Positions 1 through 8,269 are shown, counted from the first letter of the stretch. The stretch is 26,871 nucleotides of DNA from DYRG01 sp041161065 (GCA_041161065.1 JBEAVE010000036.1:1-26871); one strand, 5' to 3'. Made by a program: numbers and translations. Notes: generated by a model not told the origin, from the sequence alone.

Positions 1-95
1 CCCGTCCGCCGCTAGGTATTGCTACCCCGCTCGACTTGCATGTATTAGGCGTGCCGCCAGCGTTCAATCTGAGCCATGATCAAACTCTTCAGTTC
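1..95 (-). rRNA. rrs: 16S ribosomal RNA, 5' end (partial)
   Basis: The reverse strand reads the universal 16S start (GAAGAGTTTGATCATGGCTC, then the ACGCTGGCGGC block and the TGCAAGTCGAGCG block). The mature 5' end is placed near position 95 by aligning GAAGAG (positions 90-85) with the E. coli gene. Only about the first 95 bases are present, including a short V1 region; the rest of the rrn operon lies beyond the left edge. A break inside 16S is also where assemblies often stop because rRNA genes are repeated. Confidence 0.97.
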
Positions 96-198
96 TTTTC
101 TGACATGACCCATCACTAGCCTTAATCCACTCAAATAGAATATTTGGTTTCATTTGCTAATGATAAGTTAATATTCCTTACTTAACCCATCAAGCAAA

Positions 199-272
199 TG
201 CCCACACAAATTTACCTATCATATAAAGAAGTTATCTTGTTAAAGAGCATTTATTTCTAATCACTTAATGAT
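199..272 (-). promoter_or_regulatory. rrn antitermination leader: boxB, boxA and boxC
   Basis: On the minus strand the order is a small boxB-like hairpin (260-272, ATCA stem with loop TTAAG), then boxA TGCTCTTTAACAA (249-237), then a boxC-like TGTGTGGGCA (208-199). The boxA matches the E. coli rrn leader almost exactly, and GTGTGGGC also occurs in E. coli rrn leaders. In that system NusB/NusE bind boxA RNA and let polymerase read through the untranslated rRNA operon without Rho termination. The order and spacing make this a confident call; the boxB stem is only four pairs. Confidence 0.85.
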
Positions 273-321
273 GTTTAACTCCGTTTCTCACTTCGCTTCA
301 CATCATCGGTGAAAGTCCGCC

Positions 322-350
322 ATTCTATCCACTTCCCTTCACCCTGTCAA
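322..350 (-). promoter_or_regulatory. rRNA promoter P2 (proximal)
   Basis: A sigma-70 promoter on the minus strand: -35 TTGACA at 350-345, a 17-base spacer, and -10 TAGAAT at 327-322. It is followed by the G/C-rich discriminator GGCGGAC, typical of stringently controlled rRNA promoters (ppGpp/DksA and initiating NTP sensing in gammaproteobacteria). It lies about 230 bases upstream of the mature 16S start and just upstream of the boxB/boxA leader. Confidence 0.85.
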
Positions 351-498
351 CTACTTTCTCAATCTTTTTTTCAGTACCCCGTCTCAACCTTCAAAACGAC
401 TTCCCTACTCAATCGCACCTATATAATAGATACACCACCAAGAACCTCATCAACCCTCGCCGTCATCAATCTGTCATCAATTACCGCGAAAGTCCGCC

Positions 499-526
499 AT
501 TATATACACTCAGAAGCCGCTGTCAA
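499..526 (-). promoter_or_regulatory. rRNA promoter P1 (distal)
   Basis: A near-perfect sigma-70 promoter on the minus strand: -35 TTGACA at 526-521, a 16-base spacer, -10 TATAAT at 504-499. The sequence AATGGCGGACTTTC over the -10 end, discriminator and start region is identical to that of P2, 177 bases downstream. The region upstream of the -35 (527-570) is A/T-rich and could act as an UP element, and it is also the entire space left for rsmH expression signals. Confidence 0.88.
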
Positions 527-558
527 GCATTCTCCTAGAATTTTTTATCAGAAAATTA

Positions 559-564
559 TAGAAT
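559..564 (+). promoter_or_regulatory. possible -10 element for rsmH
   Basis: TAGAAT lies seven bases before the rsmH ATG, so a start site would fall on or next to the start codon. There is no good -35 at the right distance, and the bases before ATG (GCGGGC) are a poor ribosome binding site. If real, rsmH mRNA would be leaderless; otherwise its transcription comes from further upstream, through the rRNA promoters on the other strand. Confidence 0.25.
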
Positions 565-570
565 GCGGGC

Positions 571-1491
571 ATGACAACGAATTTTTCCCATATTAGCGTG
601 ATGTTACGCGAAGCGGTTGAGGCTTTAAATATTCAGCCATCTGGCATTTATGTTGATTGCACGTTTGGCGGCGGCGGGCATTCGCGGGCGATTTTGCAGC
701 AACTTAATGATGAAGGGCGTTTGATTGCCTTTGATCAGGATTCGCAGGCGGTCGCGCACGCGGCTTCGATTGATGATCCGCGATTTCAAATTTATCATCG
801 GTCTTTCAAAGACTTAAAAACAGTTTTGCAACCATTGAGTGGACAAATTCACGGCATTCTGTTCGATTTAGGGGTGTCGTCGCCGCAATTAGATCAAGCA
901 AATCGTGGGTTTAGCTTTCAAAACGATGGGGATTTGGATATGCGCATGAATCCGCAGGCGGGCGAGCCGATTTCGCAATGGTTGCAGCGCGCGAAGATGG
1001 ACGACATTGCCGACGTACTCTTTATATATGGCGAAGAACGTTATGCGCGGCGATTAGCGCGGGCGATTGTCCAAGCGCGTGATATTGAGCCAATTACGCG
1101 AACATTGCAACTTGCTGAAATTATTAAAAAAGCGCACCCTGCGTGGGAAAAACACAAACACCCCGCCACCCGCAGTTTTCAAGCATTACGCATTTTTATT
1201 AATCAAGAAATGGACGTTTTGAAAATTGCATTATCACAAGTGGCTGATTTACTAGCAGTTAATGGACGTTTAGTTGCAATTAGCTTTCATTCATTGGAAG
1301 ATCGGCAAATTAAGCGATTTATTCGAGATCAAGCGAAGGGGAAGGCGGCGGAGTTGGATTTGCCATTTTTGCCCGCGCCATTTCAACCTGTTTTGAAAGC
1401 GGTCGGCAAAGCAATTTACCCTTCCGATGATGAAATTCGCCATAATCCTCGAGCGCGAAGTGCGGTTTTACGTATTGCAGAGAAACTATGA
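571..1491 (+). CDS. rsmH: 16S rRNA (cytosine-1402-N4)-methyltransferase RsmH (MraW)
   Basis: RsmH uses S-adenosylmethionine to methylate N4 of C1402 in 16S rRNA, in the decoding centre of the small subunit. The 306-residue protein has the family's usual length. It opens with the conserved HISVML segment and has the SAM-binding VDCTFGGGGHS motif at residues 28-38; LFDLGVSSPQLD and SFHSLEDR follow, both family signatures. It is the first gene of the local dcw cluster and overlaps ftsL by four bases (ATGA). The ATG at 571 lacks a clear Shine-Dalgarno sequence but fits the conserved N-terminus. mraZ, the usual upstream neighbour, is missing here. Confidence 0.97.
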   Translation: MTTNFSHISVMLREAVEALNIQPSGIYVDCTFGGGGHSRAILQQLNDEGRLIAFDQDSQAVAHAASIDDPRFQIYHRSFKDLKTVLQPLSGQIHGILFDLGVSSPQLDQANRGFSFQNDGDLDMRMNPQAGEPISQWLQRAKMDDIADVLFIYGEERYARRLARAIVQARDIEPITRTLQLAEIIKKAHPAWEKHKHPATRSFQALRIFINQEMDVLKIALSQVADLLAVNGRLVAISFHSLEDRQIKRFIRDQAKGKAAELDLPFLPAPFQPVLKAVGKAIYPSDDEIRHNPRARSAVLRIAEKL

Positions 1492-1745
1492 AAACATTTT
1501 TAATTCTAAGCATCTTTGTCAGTGCATTAGCAACTATTTGGATTCGTCATGAACATCGTTTAACCTTTATTCAATTACAAACCCTTGAAAAACAGCGTGA
1601 TAAATTAGAACAAGAATGGGAGCAACTTCAATTAGAACAAAGTACTTGGTCTCAGCCCCAAAGAATCGAGCAACTCGCTAAAGAAAAACTCCAAATGAAA
1701 ATCCCTAATTCAGAAGATATTTTTTTCATCAAGTTACCCAAATGA
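1488..1745 (+). CDS. ftsL: Cell division protein FtsL
   Basis: A small bitopic membrane protein of 85 residues: a hydrophobic segment at about residues 3-19 followed by a coiled-coil-like stretch rich in Glu, Gln and Leu (about 27-66), ending with an IEQLAKEKLQM segment typical of FtsL. In the divisome FtsL pairs with FtsB, binds FtsQ, and helps activate FtsW-FtsI septal wall synthesis. Sequence conservation in this family is low, so the call rests on size, topology and its exact position between rsmH and ftsI, with four-base ATGA overlaps on both sides. It is shorter than the E. coli protein (about 120 residues), mainly through a short cytoplasmic tail. Confidence 0.92.
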   Translation: MKTFLILSIFVSALATIWIRHEHRLTFIQLQTLEKQRDKLEQEWEQLQLEQSTWSQPQRIEQLAKEKLQMKIPNSEDIFFIKLPK

Positions 1746-3415
1746 AAGCCACGCGAATTCCTCCTATTTTTACCCTAAGTCGCCACTATTGGATAGTTGT
1801 GATTTTGGTATTTCTCGCAGGCATTTTAAGTTGGCGAACAATGCAATTACATATTGGCAATCAATCCTTTCTACAAAATCAAGGAAATGCCCGCGTGATT
1901 AGAAATATTCCAATTGCGGCACATCGTGGAATGTTATTAGATCGACAAAACCGACCTTTAGCCGTTAGTGTTCCTACCGAATCTCTATGGATAAATCCGC
2001 AATTATTGGATAATAATCAACAGTGGAAACAGCTATTACAACTGATAAATAAACCGTTTGAAAATTTAAGTGATTTTTTAGCCGATAAAACATCAAAAGA
2101 ATTTGTTTATTTGAAACGCCATTTATCGCCACAATTAGCGAATCAAATTCGTGAACTAAAAATGCAAGGTGTGTTTTTACAAAGAGAGTATCGTCGATAT
2201 TATCCTGCTGCTGAAATGACTGCTCATGTTTTGGGTTTTACGGATATTGATGATAAAGGATTAGAGGGTTTAGAAAAAGGCTTAGATAATCGTTTGAAAG
2301 GAGTTTCTGGAAAACGGGCAATTATTCAAAATCGTCAAGGGCAACCGATTGGTTTATCAGAAGAATTACAAGAACCTAAAACAGGTGAGGCATTACAACT
2401 TACATTAGATTGGCGTTTAAGTGATTCAGCGCATCGAATTTTGAAAGAAGCTGTCAAACAACATCGAGCAAAGTCGGGTTCTGCAATTGTTTTAGATGCC
2501 AAAACAGGCGATGTTTTAGCAATGGTTAATCAACCCGATTATAATCCAAATAATCGTGAGCATCGTCCAATAAGTTATTATCGAAATCGCGCCATGACAG
2601 ATGTATTTGAACCAGGTTCAACTTTGAAACCTTTTACGATTGCGGCGGCGTTAGAAAGTGGCAAATATTCTCCTCATAGCACCGTTGAAACAGGTGATGG
2701 ACAACTAGAATTAGGAGAATTTACTATTCGTGATGGGCATGGTTACGGTAGAATTGATTTAACAAAAATTATTCAAAAATCGAGCAATATTGGTGCAGCA
2801 AAGATTGCTTTATCACTTAAAGCAGAACAATTCTGGAATTTGTTATATTACGCGGGTTTTGGAACTACAAGTCGCAGTGAATTTATAGGAGAAGTAAGCG
2901 GATTTGTACCCTATTTCAGTGATTGGCAATCGACTCGACAAGCCAGCTTAGGATTTGGTTATGGTTTAAATGTAACATTATTACAACTTGCTCGAGCTTA
3001 TGCGGCATTTGCAAATGAAGGTTTTCTCCCGCAAATTAGGTTTGTACTTGAAAAAAATCCTCAACCTTTATCAGTTGTCAAAGTGATGAATCCACAAACC
3101 GCTCATCAAGTTTTAAATATGTTAGAAAAAGTGGTTTCTCCAGAAGGAACAGGTTATGAAGCAATGGTAGAAGGTTATCGAGTTGGCGGCAAAACAGGAA
3201 CGGCGAGAAAAACCGTACAAGGAAACTACGCAAATAATCGCTATTTTTCTCTATTTGTGGGCATTGCACCGTTGAGCAATCCGCGTTTAGTAGTAGCCGT
3301 TTTAATTGATGAACCCGCCGACCAATATTATGGCGGAAAAGTTGCCGCACCCGTGTTTTCAAATATTATGGGCGATGCGTTGCGTTTATTAAATATTCCA
3401 CCAGATGGACATTAA
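1742..3415 (+). CDS. ftsI: Peptidoglycan D,D-transpeptidase FtsI (PBP3)
   Basis: Septal class B penicillin-binding protein that crosslinks new peptidoglycan at the division site with FtsW. An N-terminal cytoplasmic tail and membrane anchor (about 16-34) precede the pedestal domain (AAHRGMLLDR at about 59-68) and the transpeptidase domain. The active-site motifs are all present: S293-T-L-K296, S347-S-N349 and K484-T-G-T487. Length 557 is close to the family norm. It starts at an ATGA overlap with ftsL, and murE follows after two bases, so the genes are probably translated in a coupled way. These motifs define the beta-lactam target; nothing suggests loss of function. Confidence 0.97.
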   Translation: MKATRIPPIFTLSRHYWIVVILVFLAGILSWRTMQLHIGNQSFLQNQGNARVIRNIPIAAHRGMLLDRQNRPLAVSVPTESLWINPQLLDNNQQWKQLLQLINKPFENLSDFLADKTSKEFVYLKRHLSPQLANQIRELKMQGVFLQREYRRYYPAAEMTAHVLGFTDIDDKGLEGLEKGLDNRLKGVSGKRAIIQNRQGQPIGLSEELQEPKTGEALQLTLDWRLSDSAHRILKEAVKQHRAKSGSAIVLDAKTGDVLAMVNQPDYNPNNREHRPISYYRNRAMTDVFEPGSTLKPFTIAAALESGKYSPHSTVETGDGQLELGEFTIRDGHGYGRIDLTKIIQKSSNIGAAKIALSLKAEQFWNLLYYAGFGTTSRSEFIGEVSGFVPYFSDWQSTRQASLGFGYGLNVTLLQLARAYAAFANEGFLPQIRFVLEKNPQPLSVVKVMNPQTAHQVLNMLEKVVSPEGTGYEAMVEGYRVGGKTGTARKTVQGNYANNRYFSLFVGIAPLSNPRLVVAVLIDEPADQYYGGKVAAPVFSNIMGDALRLLNIPPDGH

Positions 3416-3417
3416 AA

Positions 3418-4854
3418 ATGACTAAGAAAATCAGTGATTTAATCAACATTGATCCGCAATATGATCGAGAAATAACGGGTTTATCATTGGATAGCCTATT
3501 TTTGGAAGAAAAAAACATTTTTCTCGCTTGTCAAGGCACAAAAATGCACGGTAAAATCTATTTAGAAACCGCAATTGAAAAGAAAGTTGCCGCCGTTTTT
3601 TTAGAGGAACAGGGTGACATCTTTCTCAAAAATAATATTCCCTGTATTCCTTATCCAGAATTGAGCAAAGATATTGGAAAAATTGCTGCCAAATTTTATG
3701 ATTTTCCAACCCAAAATATGCACATTATTGGAATTACTGGGACAAACGGTAAAACCTCAACAAGCCACTTTATTGCTCAACATTTACCTCAACCTTGCGG
3801 CTTAATAGGAACATTAGGATATGGGATTTATGGTGAGTTAAATAATGGAAAGCATACAACGCCTAATGCACTTGATTTACAAAAGATTTTTAATTCACTT
3901 TATATAAAAAATTCTCGGCATATTGTAATGGAAGTTTCATCGCATGGCATTCAACAACATCGTGTAGCAAATATTAATTTTGAAATCGGTATTTTTACCA
4001 ATTTAACCCGTGATCATTTAGATTATCACGGCACAATGGAGAAATACGGTGCGACAAAAGCAAAATTATTTCAAGATTACGGGCTTAAAACCGCTGTTAT
4101 TAATATAGATGATTCCTTTGGAAAACAGCTTTTAAGTTCTATCCCATTAAAAACAAAGTTATTAACTTATAGTTTAACAAATGCTCACGCTAATATTTAC
4201 TGTAATGAAATAATTGCATTACCAAATGGGTATCAATTGGATATTTCAACGCCGTTAGGAAATATTACAACAGAAATTAAACTCATTGGGGATTTTAATG
4301 TGAGCAATATATTGGCTGCCACAGCGACTTTTATTGCTTTGAATACTCCTCTAAAAAATATAAAAGAATTTCTATTTGAAACACGCCCTGTAATTGGAAG
4401 AATGGAGTTATTTCATGCTACTAATAATGCGCCAATGATTGTTGATTATGCGCACACGCCAGATGCACTAAAAAATGCCTTACAAGCCTCGAGGAAACAT
4501 TGTAAAGGAAAGTTGTGGTGTATTTTTGGTTGTGGCGGAGAACGCGATCAAGGAAAACGTCCAATAATGGGACAAATTGCAGAAACCTATGCAGACCATA
4601 TTATTTTAACTGACGATAATCCCCGTCACGAAAGTCCAGAACAAATTATTAAAGATATTTTAAGTGGATTTCAAAAACAAACACATCAAGTCATTCAACA
4701 TCGGGTTTCTGCGATTTCTTATGCACTAGAAAATAGTAATAAAGATGACTTAATTCTAATCGCGGGAAAAGGACATGAAACTTACCAGCAAATAGGCGAT
4801 GAAATTTCTTACTATAGCGATCGAGAAACGGCTAAACAACTTTTAGGATTATAA
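3418..4854 (+). CDS. murE: UDP-MurNAc-L-Ala-D-Glu:meso-diaminopimelate ligase MurE
   Basis: Cytoplasmic ATP-dependent ligase adding the third residue to the peptidoglycan stem peptide. The central Mur ligase ATP site is GITGTNGKTS (from residue 105), followed by the family segment HTTPNALDLQ. The DNPR motif (residues 400-403) is the signature of meso-diaminopimelate recognition, as opposed to lysine-adding enzymes, so the wall is predicted to be of the Gram-negative DAP type. The 478 residues are slightly below the E. coli length (495). It begins two bases after ftsI; murF follows after three bases. Confidence 0.97.
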   Translation: MTKKISDLINIDPQYDREITGLSLDSLFLEEKNIFLACQGTKMHGKIYLETAIEKKVAAVFLEEQGDIFLKNNIPCIPYPELSKDIGKIAAKFYDFPTQNMHIIGITGTNGKTSTSHFIAQHLPQPCGLIGTLGYGIYGELNNGKHTTPNALDLQKIFNSLYIKNSRHIVMEVSSHGIQQHRVANINFEIGIFTNLTRDHLDYHGTMEKYGATKAKLFQDYGLKTAVINIDDSFGKQLLSSIPLKTKLLTYSLTNAHANIYCNEIIALPNGYQLDISTPLGNITTEIKLIGDFNVSNILAATATFIALNTPLKNIKEFLFETRPVIGRMELFHATNNAPMIVDYAHTPDALKNALQASRKHCKGKLWCIFGCGGERDQGKRPIMGQIAETYADHIILTDDNPRHESPEQIIKDILSGFQKQTHQVIQHRVSAISYALENSNKDDLILIAGKGHETYQQIGDEISYYSDRETAKQLLGL

Positions 4855-4857
4855 TTT

Positions 4858-6207
4858 ATGATTACAGCAGATTTAATCACGATTTCAAAATATTTAAACA
4901 ATGCTATTTTTCAGGGAGAAAATATTGCATTTAAGGGTTGCAGTATTGATAGCCGAACTTTACAAAAAGATAATTTGTATGTTGCATTAAAAGGTGAGCG
5001 TTTTGATGGTCATCAATTTATAGAAAATGCCCAACAACAAGGCGCAGTTGCTTTATTAGTTGAAAGGAAAGTTAATTGTAATTTACCTCAACTTATTGTT
5101 TCAAATACTAAAATAGCATTGGGGGAATTAGCTGCGTTTTGGAGACAACAACTACAAACAAAAATTGTTGCAATTACAGGAAGTAATGGTAAAACGACAA
5201 CTAAAGAAATGGTATCAAATATTTTAAAAGAACAATTCTCTGTATTAGCAACACAAGGTAATTTGAATAATGAGATAGGAGTGCCTTTAACGTTATTTCA
5301 ATTGAATGAACACCACCACTATGCTGTAATAGAAATGGGGGCGAATCATCTTCAAGAAATTGCTCATTTAACAAACATAACAAAACCGCAAATTGCAATG
5401 ATTACAAACTGTGCACCTGCGCATTTAGAAGGTTTCGGAAGTATTGAGGGAGTTTCTAAAGCAAAAGGAGAAATCTATCAGGGTTTGTCAGAAATGGGTA
5501 TAGCGATTATAAATGTAGATGATAAGTTTGCACATTATTGGCGGGATTTAAACAGTCATCATCAGATTTTAACCTTTGGATTAGAAAAGCAAGCAAATAT
5601 TACAGCTAAAAATATTCAATATAATGGATTAACAACGCATTTTATTTTATCGACACCGATGGAAGAAATTGCTATAAAATTAAACTTAGCAGGAAAACAT
5701 AATTTGCTAAATGCGCTGGGAGCAACCGCGTGTGCATTTGCTTTAAATATAGATTTGAAAACTATTGCGCAGGGTTTGGAAAAAATGCAAGCAGTATCGG
5801 GGCGGTTACAGCGCATTTCTGGGATTAAAAATAGTATCATTTTAAACGATACTTATAATGCTAATCCTGCATCATTAAAAGCCGCTTTGCAAGTATTGAA
5901 AAATTGCCAAACACCACGTTGGATGGTGTTAGGAGATATGTTGGAACTCGGCGCAAATGCAGTTGCTTTTCACCGAGAAATGGGGGAATTTGCAAAACAA
6001 CTCGGCATTGACGGTTTGATTGCAACAGGAAAATTGAGCAAATACGCAGTAGAAGGTTTTGGAAAAAATGGTTTCTATTTTGAGAAACAAGAGGATTTGA
6101 TTACATTTCTAAAAGATAATCTACCCGATAATGCAACTTTATTAGTTAAAGGTTCTCGGGGTTCAAAAATGGAAAATGTAACTACAGCATTAACTTTATT
6201 ACAATAA
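4858..6207 (+). CDS. murF: UDP-MurNAc-tripeptide:D-alanyl-D-alanine ligase MurF
   Basis: Cytoplasmic ligase that adds D-Ala-D-Ala to complete the UDP-MurNAc-pentapeptide. It shows the Mur ligase layout: an N-terminal substrate domain with the SIDSRTL segment, a central ATP site AITGSNGKTTTKEM (from residue 105), the GNLNNEIGVPLTL motif specific to MurF, and a C-terminal domain beginning near NDTYNANP. The end carries the VKGSRGSKME motif. At 449 residues it matches the usual length (about 450). It is the fifth gene of the cluster and makes the substrate used by MraY, the next gene. Confidence 0.97.
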   Translation: MITADLITISKYLNNAIFQGENIAFKGCSIDSRTLQKDNLYVALKGERFDGHQFIENAQQQGAVALLVERKVNCNLPQLIVSNTKIALGELAAFWRQQLQTKIVAITGSNGKTTTKEMVSNILKEQFSVLATQGNLNNEIGVPLTLFQLNEHHHYAVIEMGANHLQEIAHLTNITKPQIAMITNCAPAHLEGFGSIEGVSKAKGEIYQGLSEMGIAIINVDDKFAHYWRDLNSHHQILTFGLEKQANITAKNIQYNGLTTHFILSTPMEEIAIKLNLAGKHNLLNALGATACAFALNIDLKTIAQGLEKMQAVSGRLQRISGIKNSIILNDTYNANPASLKAALQVLKNCQTPRWMVLGDMLELGANAVAFHREMGEFAKQLGIDGLIATGKLSKYAVEGFGKNGFYFEKQEDLITFLKDNLPDNATLLVKGSRGSKMENVTTALTLLQ

Positions 6208-6217
6208 GGACATAACT

Positions 6218-7300
6218 ATGTTGTTTGAATTAAGCGAATATTTAGCTCAGTTTCATAGCGGTTTTAACGTATTTCAATATCTAACGTTGCGCGGGGTTCT
6301 AGGGGTTTTAACGGCGTTGTTTCTTTCTTTGTGGCTTGGTCCTTACATGATTCAAAAACTAACGCACCATCAAATTGGACAAAGTGTGAGAGATGATGGT
6401 CCGCAAAGTCATTTGTCGAAAGCAGGAACACCCACTATGGGTGGAGCACTTATTATTATTTCAATTGCGATTACAACTTTGTTATGGTCTGATTTGTCGA
6501 ATCGGTTTGTGTGGATTGTTTTGGCAGTGTTACTTTCATTTGGGTTGGTGGGGTGGATTGATGATTATAGAAAAGTCATTTATAAAAACCCTAAAGGATT
6601 ACCCGCTCGTTACAAATATTTCTGGCAATCGGTTTTTGGGATTAGTGCGGCGTTTATTTTGTTTTATACAGCGAAATCTCCTGCTGAATTACAACTAATT
6701 GTACCAATCTTCAAAAATATTCATTATGATTTGGGTTGGTTGTTTGTCGTTTTAACCTATTTCGTGATTGTAGGAACGAGTAATGCCGTTAATTTAACCG
6801 ATGGGTTAGATGGATTAGCGATTATGCCAACGGTTTTAGTGGGAGGAGCATTAGGTATTTTTGCTTATGCAAGTGGTCATGCAACCTTTTCTAGTTATTT
6901 AAATATTCCACATATTATTGGGGCTGGAGAATTGGTTGTATTTTGTGGCGCAATCGTAGGCGCAGGGCTGGGTTTCTTATGGTTTAATACTTACCCTGCG
7001 CAAGTTTTTATGGGCGATGTGGGCGCATTAGCATTAGGCGCAGCATTAGGCGTTATTGCTGTGATTGTACGCCAAGAACTTGTTTTATTTATTATGGGAG
7101 GAGTCTTTGTAGTAGAAACGATTTCTGTAATGTTACAAGTTGCTTCATTTAAACTAACCGGAAGACGGATTTTTAGAATGGCACCTTTGCACCACCATTT
7201 TGAATTGAAAGGATGGCCTGAACCACGTGTAATTGTGCGTTTCTGGATCATTACAGTTGTATTGGTAATGATTGGTTTAGCGACACTAAAAATTCGTTAA
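6218..7300 (+). CDS. mraY: Phospho-MurNAc-pentapeptide translocase MraY
   Basis: Integral membrane enzyme that transfers phospho-MurNAc-pentapeptide from UDP to undecaprenyl phosphate, making lipid I. It has the expected 360 residues and about ten hydrophobic segments. The catalytic aspartates fall at the E. coli numbers: D115-D116 in the IDDYRK motif and D267 in FMGDVGA. NAVNLTDGLDGLA and the APLHHHFELKGWPE loop are also present. An AAGGA ribosome binding site sits before the ATG. It is the last dcw gene here: murD, ftsW and murG, the usual next genes, are absent, and the gene ends 18 bases from a convergent gene without a visible terminator. Confidence 0.98.
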   Translation: MLFELSEYLAQFHSGFNVFQYLTLRGVLGVLTALFLSLWLGPYMIQKLTHHQIGQSVRDDGPQSHLSKAGTPTMGGALIIISIAITTLLWSDLSNRFVWIVLAVLLSFGLVGWIDDYRKVIYKNPKGLPARYKYFWQSVFGISAAFILFYTAKSPAELQLIVPIFKNIHYDLGWLFVVLTYFVIVGTSNAVNLTDGLDGLAIMPTVLVGGALGIFAYASGHATFSSYLNIPHIIGAGELVVFCGAIVGAGLGFLWFNTYPAQVFMGDVGALALGAALGVIAVIVRQELVLFIMGGVFVVETISVMLQVASFKLTGRRIFRMAPLHHHFELKGWPEPRVIVRFWIITVVLVMIGLATLKIR

Positions 7301-7318
7301 GAAATATCTCTTTTATCA

Positions 7319-7696
7319 TCAAACAAAAGGATTTGGTTGATGGTAGAACGCAAGCCAAACAACATACGCAAAACTACCCCAAGCTATAATTAGAGCAATT
7401 ATCCGAATGAGAAACGTTTTAGCGTATTTCAACACCAATGCTCCACAAATAATATAACAAAGCACGGCAAAGAATTTAACCGTAATCCAATCATGAACAA
7501 AGGGGTATTGCTGAATTAAAACAACTAACGTGATGCCACTTATAAAAAGCACGGTATCGATAATGTGAGGTAGAATTTTTATTAGAGGGTGCTGGAGTTG
7601 TTTTGGAGAAAAGAATTTCCAGAAACTTCGCACAGAGAAAGACAGCAGCGTTAAAACTGCGCAACAAAAATGTAGAAACTTTATTTCAACATACAT
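7319..7696 (-). CDS. SirB2-family small membrane protein
   Basis: A 125-residue hydrophobic protein with four predicted membrane helices (about 5-22, 42-62, 70-88 and 95-117). The pattern MYVEIKFLHFCCAVLTLLSF near the start, the LPHIIDTVLFISG segment and the KFFAVLCYI segment fit the SirB family named after Salmonella SirB2, whose molecular function is not established. It is transcribed against mraY (18 bases between the stop codons) and divergently from the carbonic anhydrase-like gene, with only 36 bases between the two start codons, so their promoters must overlap or lie within coding sequence. Confidence 0.82.
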   Translation of the reverse strand: MYVEIKFLHFCCAVLTLLSFSVRSFWKFFSPKQLQHPLIKILPHIIDTVLFISGITLVVLIQQYPFVHDWITVKFFAVLCYIICGALVLKYAKTFLIRIIALIIAWGSFAYVVWLAFYHQPNPFV

Positions 7697-7732
7697 TTCA
7701 AATCATCTCACTTTTTTAGAGGAACTTTTCAA

Positions 7733-8269
7733 ATGCCTATTCGTCCTTATTTAGAACATACACCTCACATTGCGCCTTCTGCTTATATTTCTCCGGAAGC
7801 CGTTGTTATTGGGCAGGTAGAAATCGGTGAAGAGGCTTCAATTTGGTCAATGGCGGTGGCTCGCGGTGACGTGCATCGCATTGAAATAGGCGCGCGTTCA
7901 AATATCCAAGACAATACAACTTTGCATGTCACACATGATAGCAAATATTGTGAGGGAGGTCGTCCCCTAATTATTGGAGAAAACGTTACAGTTGGACATC
8001 AAGTTACATTGCATGCTTGTACAATTGAGGAACATTGTTTAATTGGGATTGGTTCAATTGTATTAGATGGTGCGTTGTTGAAACCTTATACTTTATTAGG
8101 TGCAGGGAGCTTAGTTCCTCCCAATAAAGTTTTAGAAAGTGGTTATTTGTGGTTAGGAAATCCTGCAAAGAAAATTCGTATTTTAACTGATGAAGAACTC
8201 GAGTATTTACGTTATTCGGCGGCGCATTATGTGCGTTTATCTCAAAAACATAAACAAAACCCCGCTTGA
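7733..8269 (+). CDS. yrdA: Gamma-carbonic anhydrase family protein (YrdA-like)
   Basis: A left-handed beta-helix protein of 178 residues built from hexapeptide repeats (about 10-140) with a C-terminal helix. The likely trimer-interface metal ligands are visible: H65 in TTLHVTH, H89 in VGHQ and H94 in TLHAC, keeping the H-x4-H spacing of the archaeal Cam enzyme; R44 and D46 match its conserved Arg/Asp pair. It lacks the acidic loop of Cam, as YrdA/CaiE-type members do, and many of those have not been shown to hydrate CO2. The enzyme class is therefore likely, but activity is not certain. An AGAGGA ribosome binding site precedes the ATG. It ends 96 bases from convergent sanA, with only a weak, bulged inverted repeat between them. 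Confidence 0.9.
   Translation: MPIRPYLEHTPHIAPSAYISPEAVVIGQVEIGEEASIWSMAVARGDVHRIEIGARSNIQDNTTLHVTHDSKYCEGGRPLIIGENVTVGHQVTLHACTIEEHCLIGIGSIVLDGALLKPYTLLGAGSLVPPNKVLESGYLWLGNPAKKIRILTDEELEYLRYSAAHYVRLSQKHKQNPA

Larger units (their letters stand above)
96..570. other. rrn leader and promoter region, divergent to rsmH; no protein gene
   Basis: This 475-base stretch holds the 16S leader and two promoters on the minus strand, and the short upstream region of rsmH on the plus strand. The leader between boxC and the 16S start (about 96-198) should contain the upstream half of the RNase III processing stem, whose partner lies outside the window. A 95-codon reading frame at 309-596 runs through both rRNA promoters and into rsmH; I take it as chance. 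I see no mraZ, which often precedes rsmH. Confidence 0.8.

Noticed and set aside
309..596. A 95-codon reading frame upstream of rsmH
   Set aside because: It runs through both rRNA promoters on the other strand and into rsmH, has no recognisable domain, and its composition is that of non-coding DNA.
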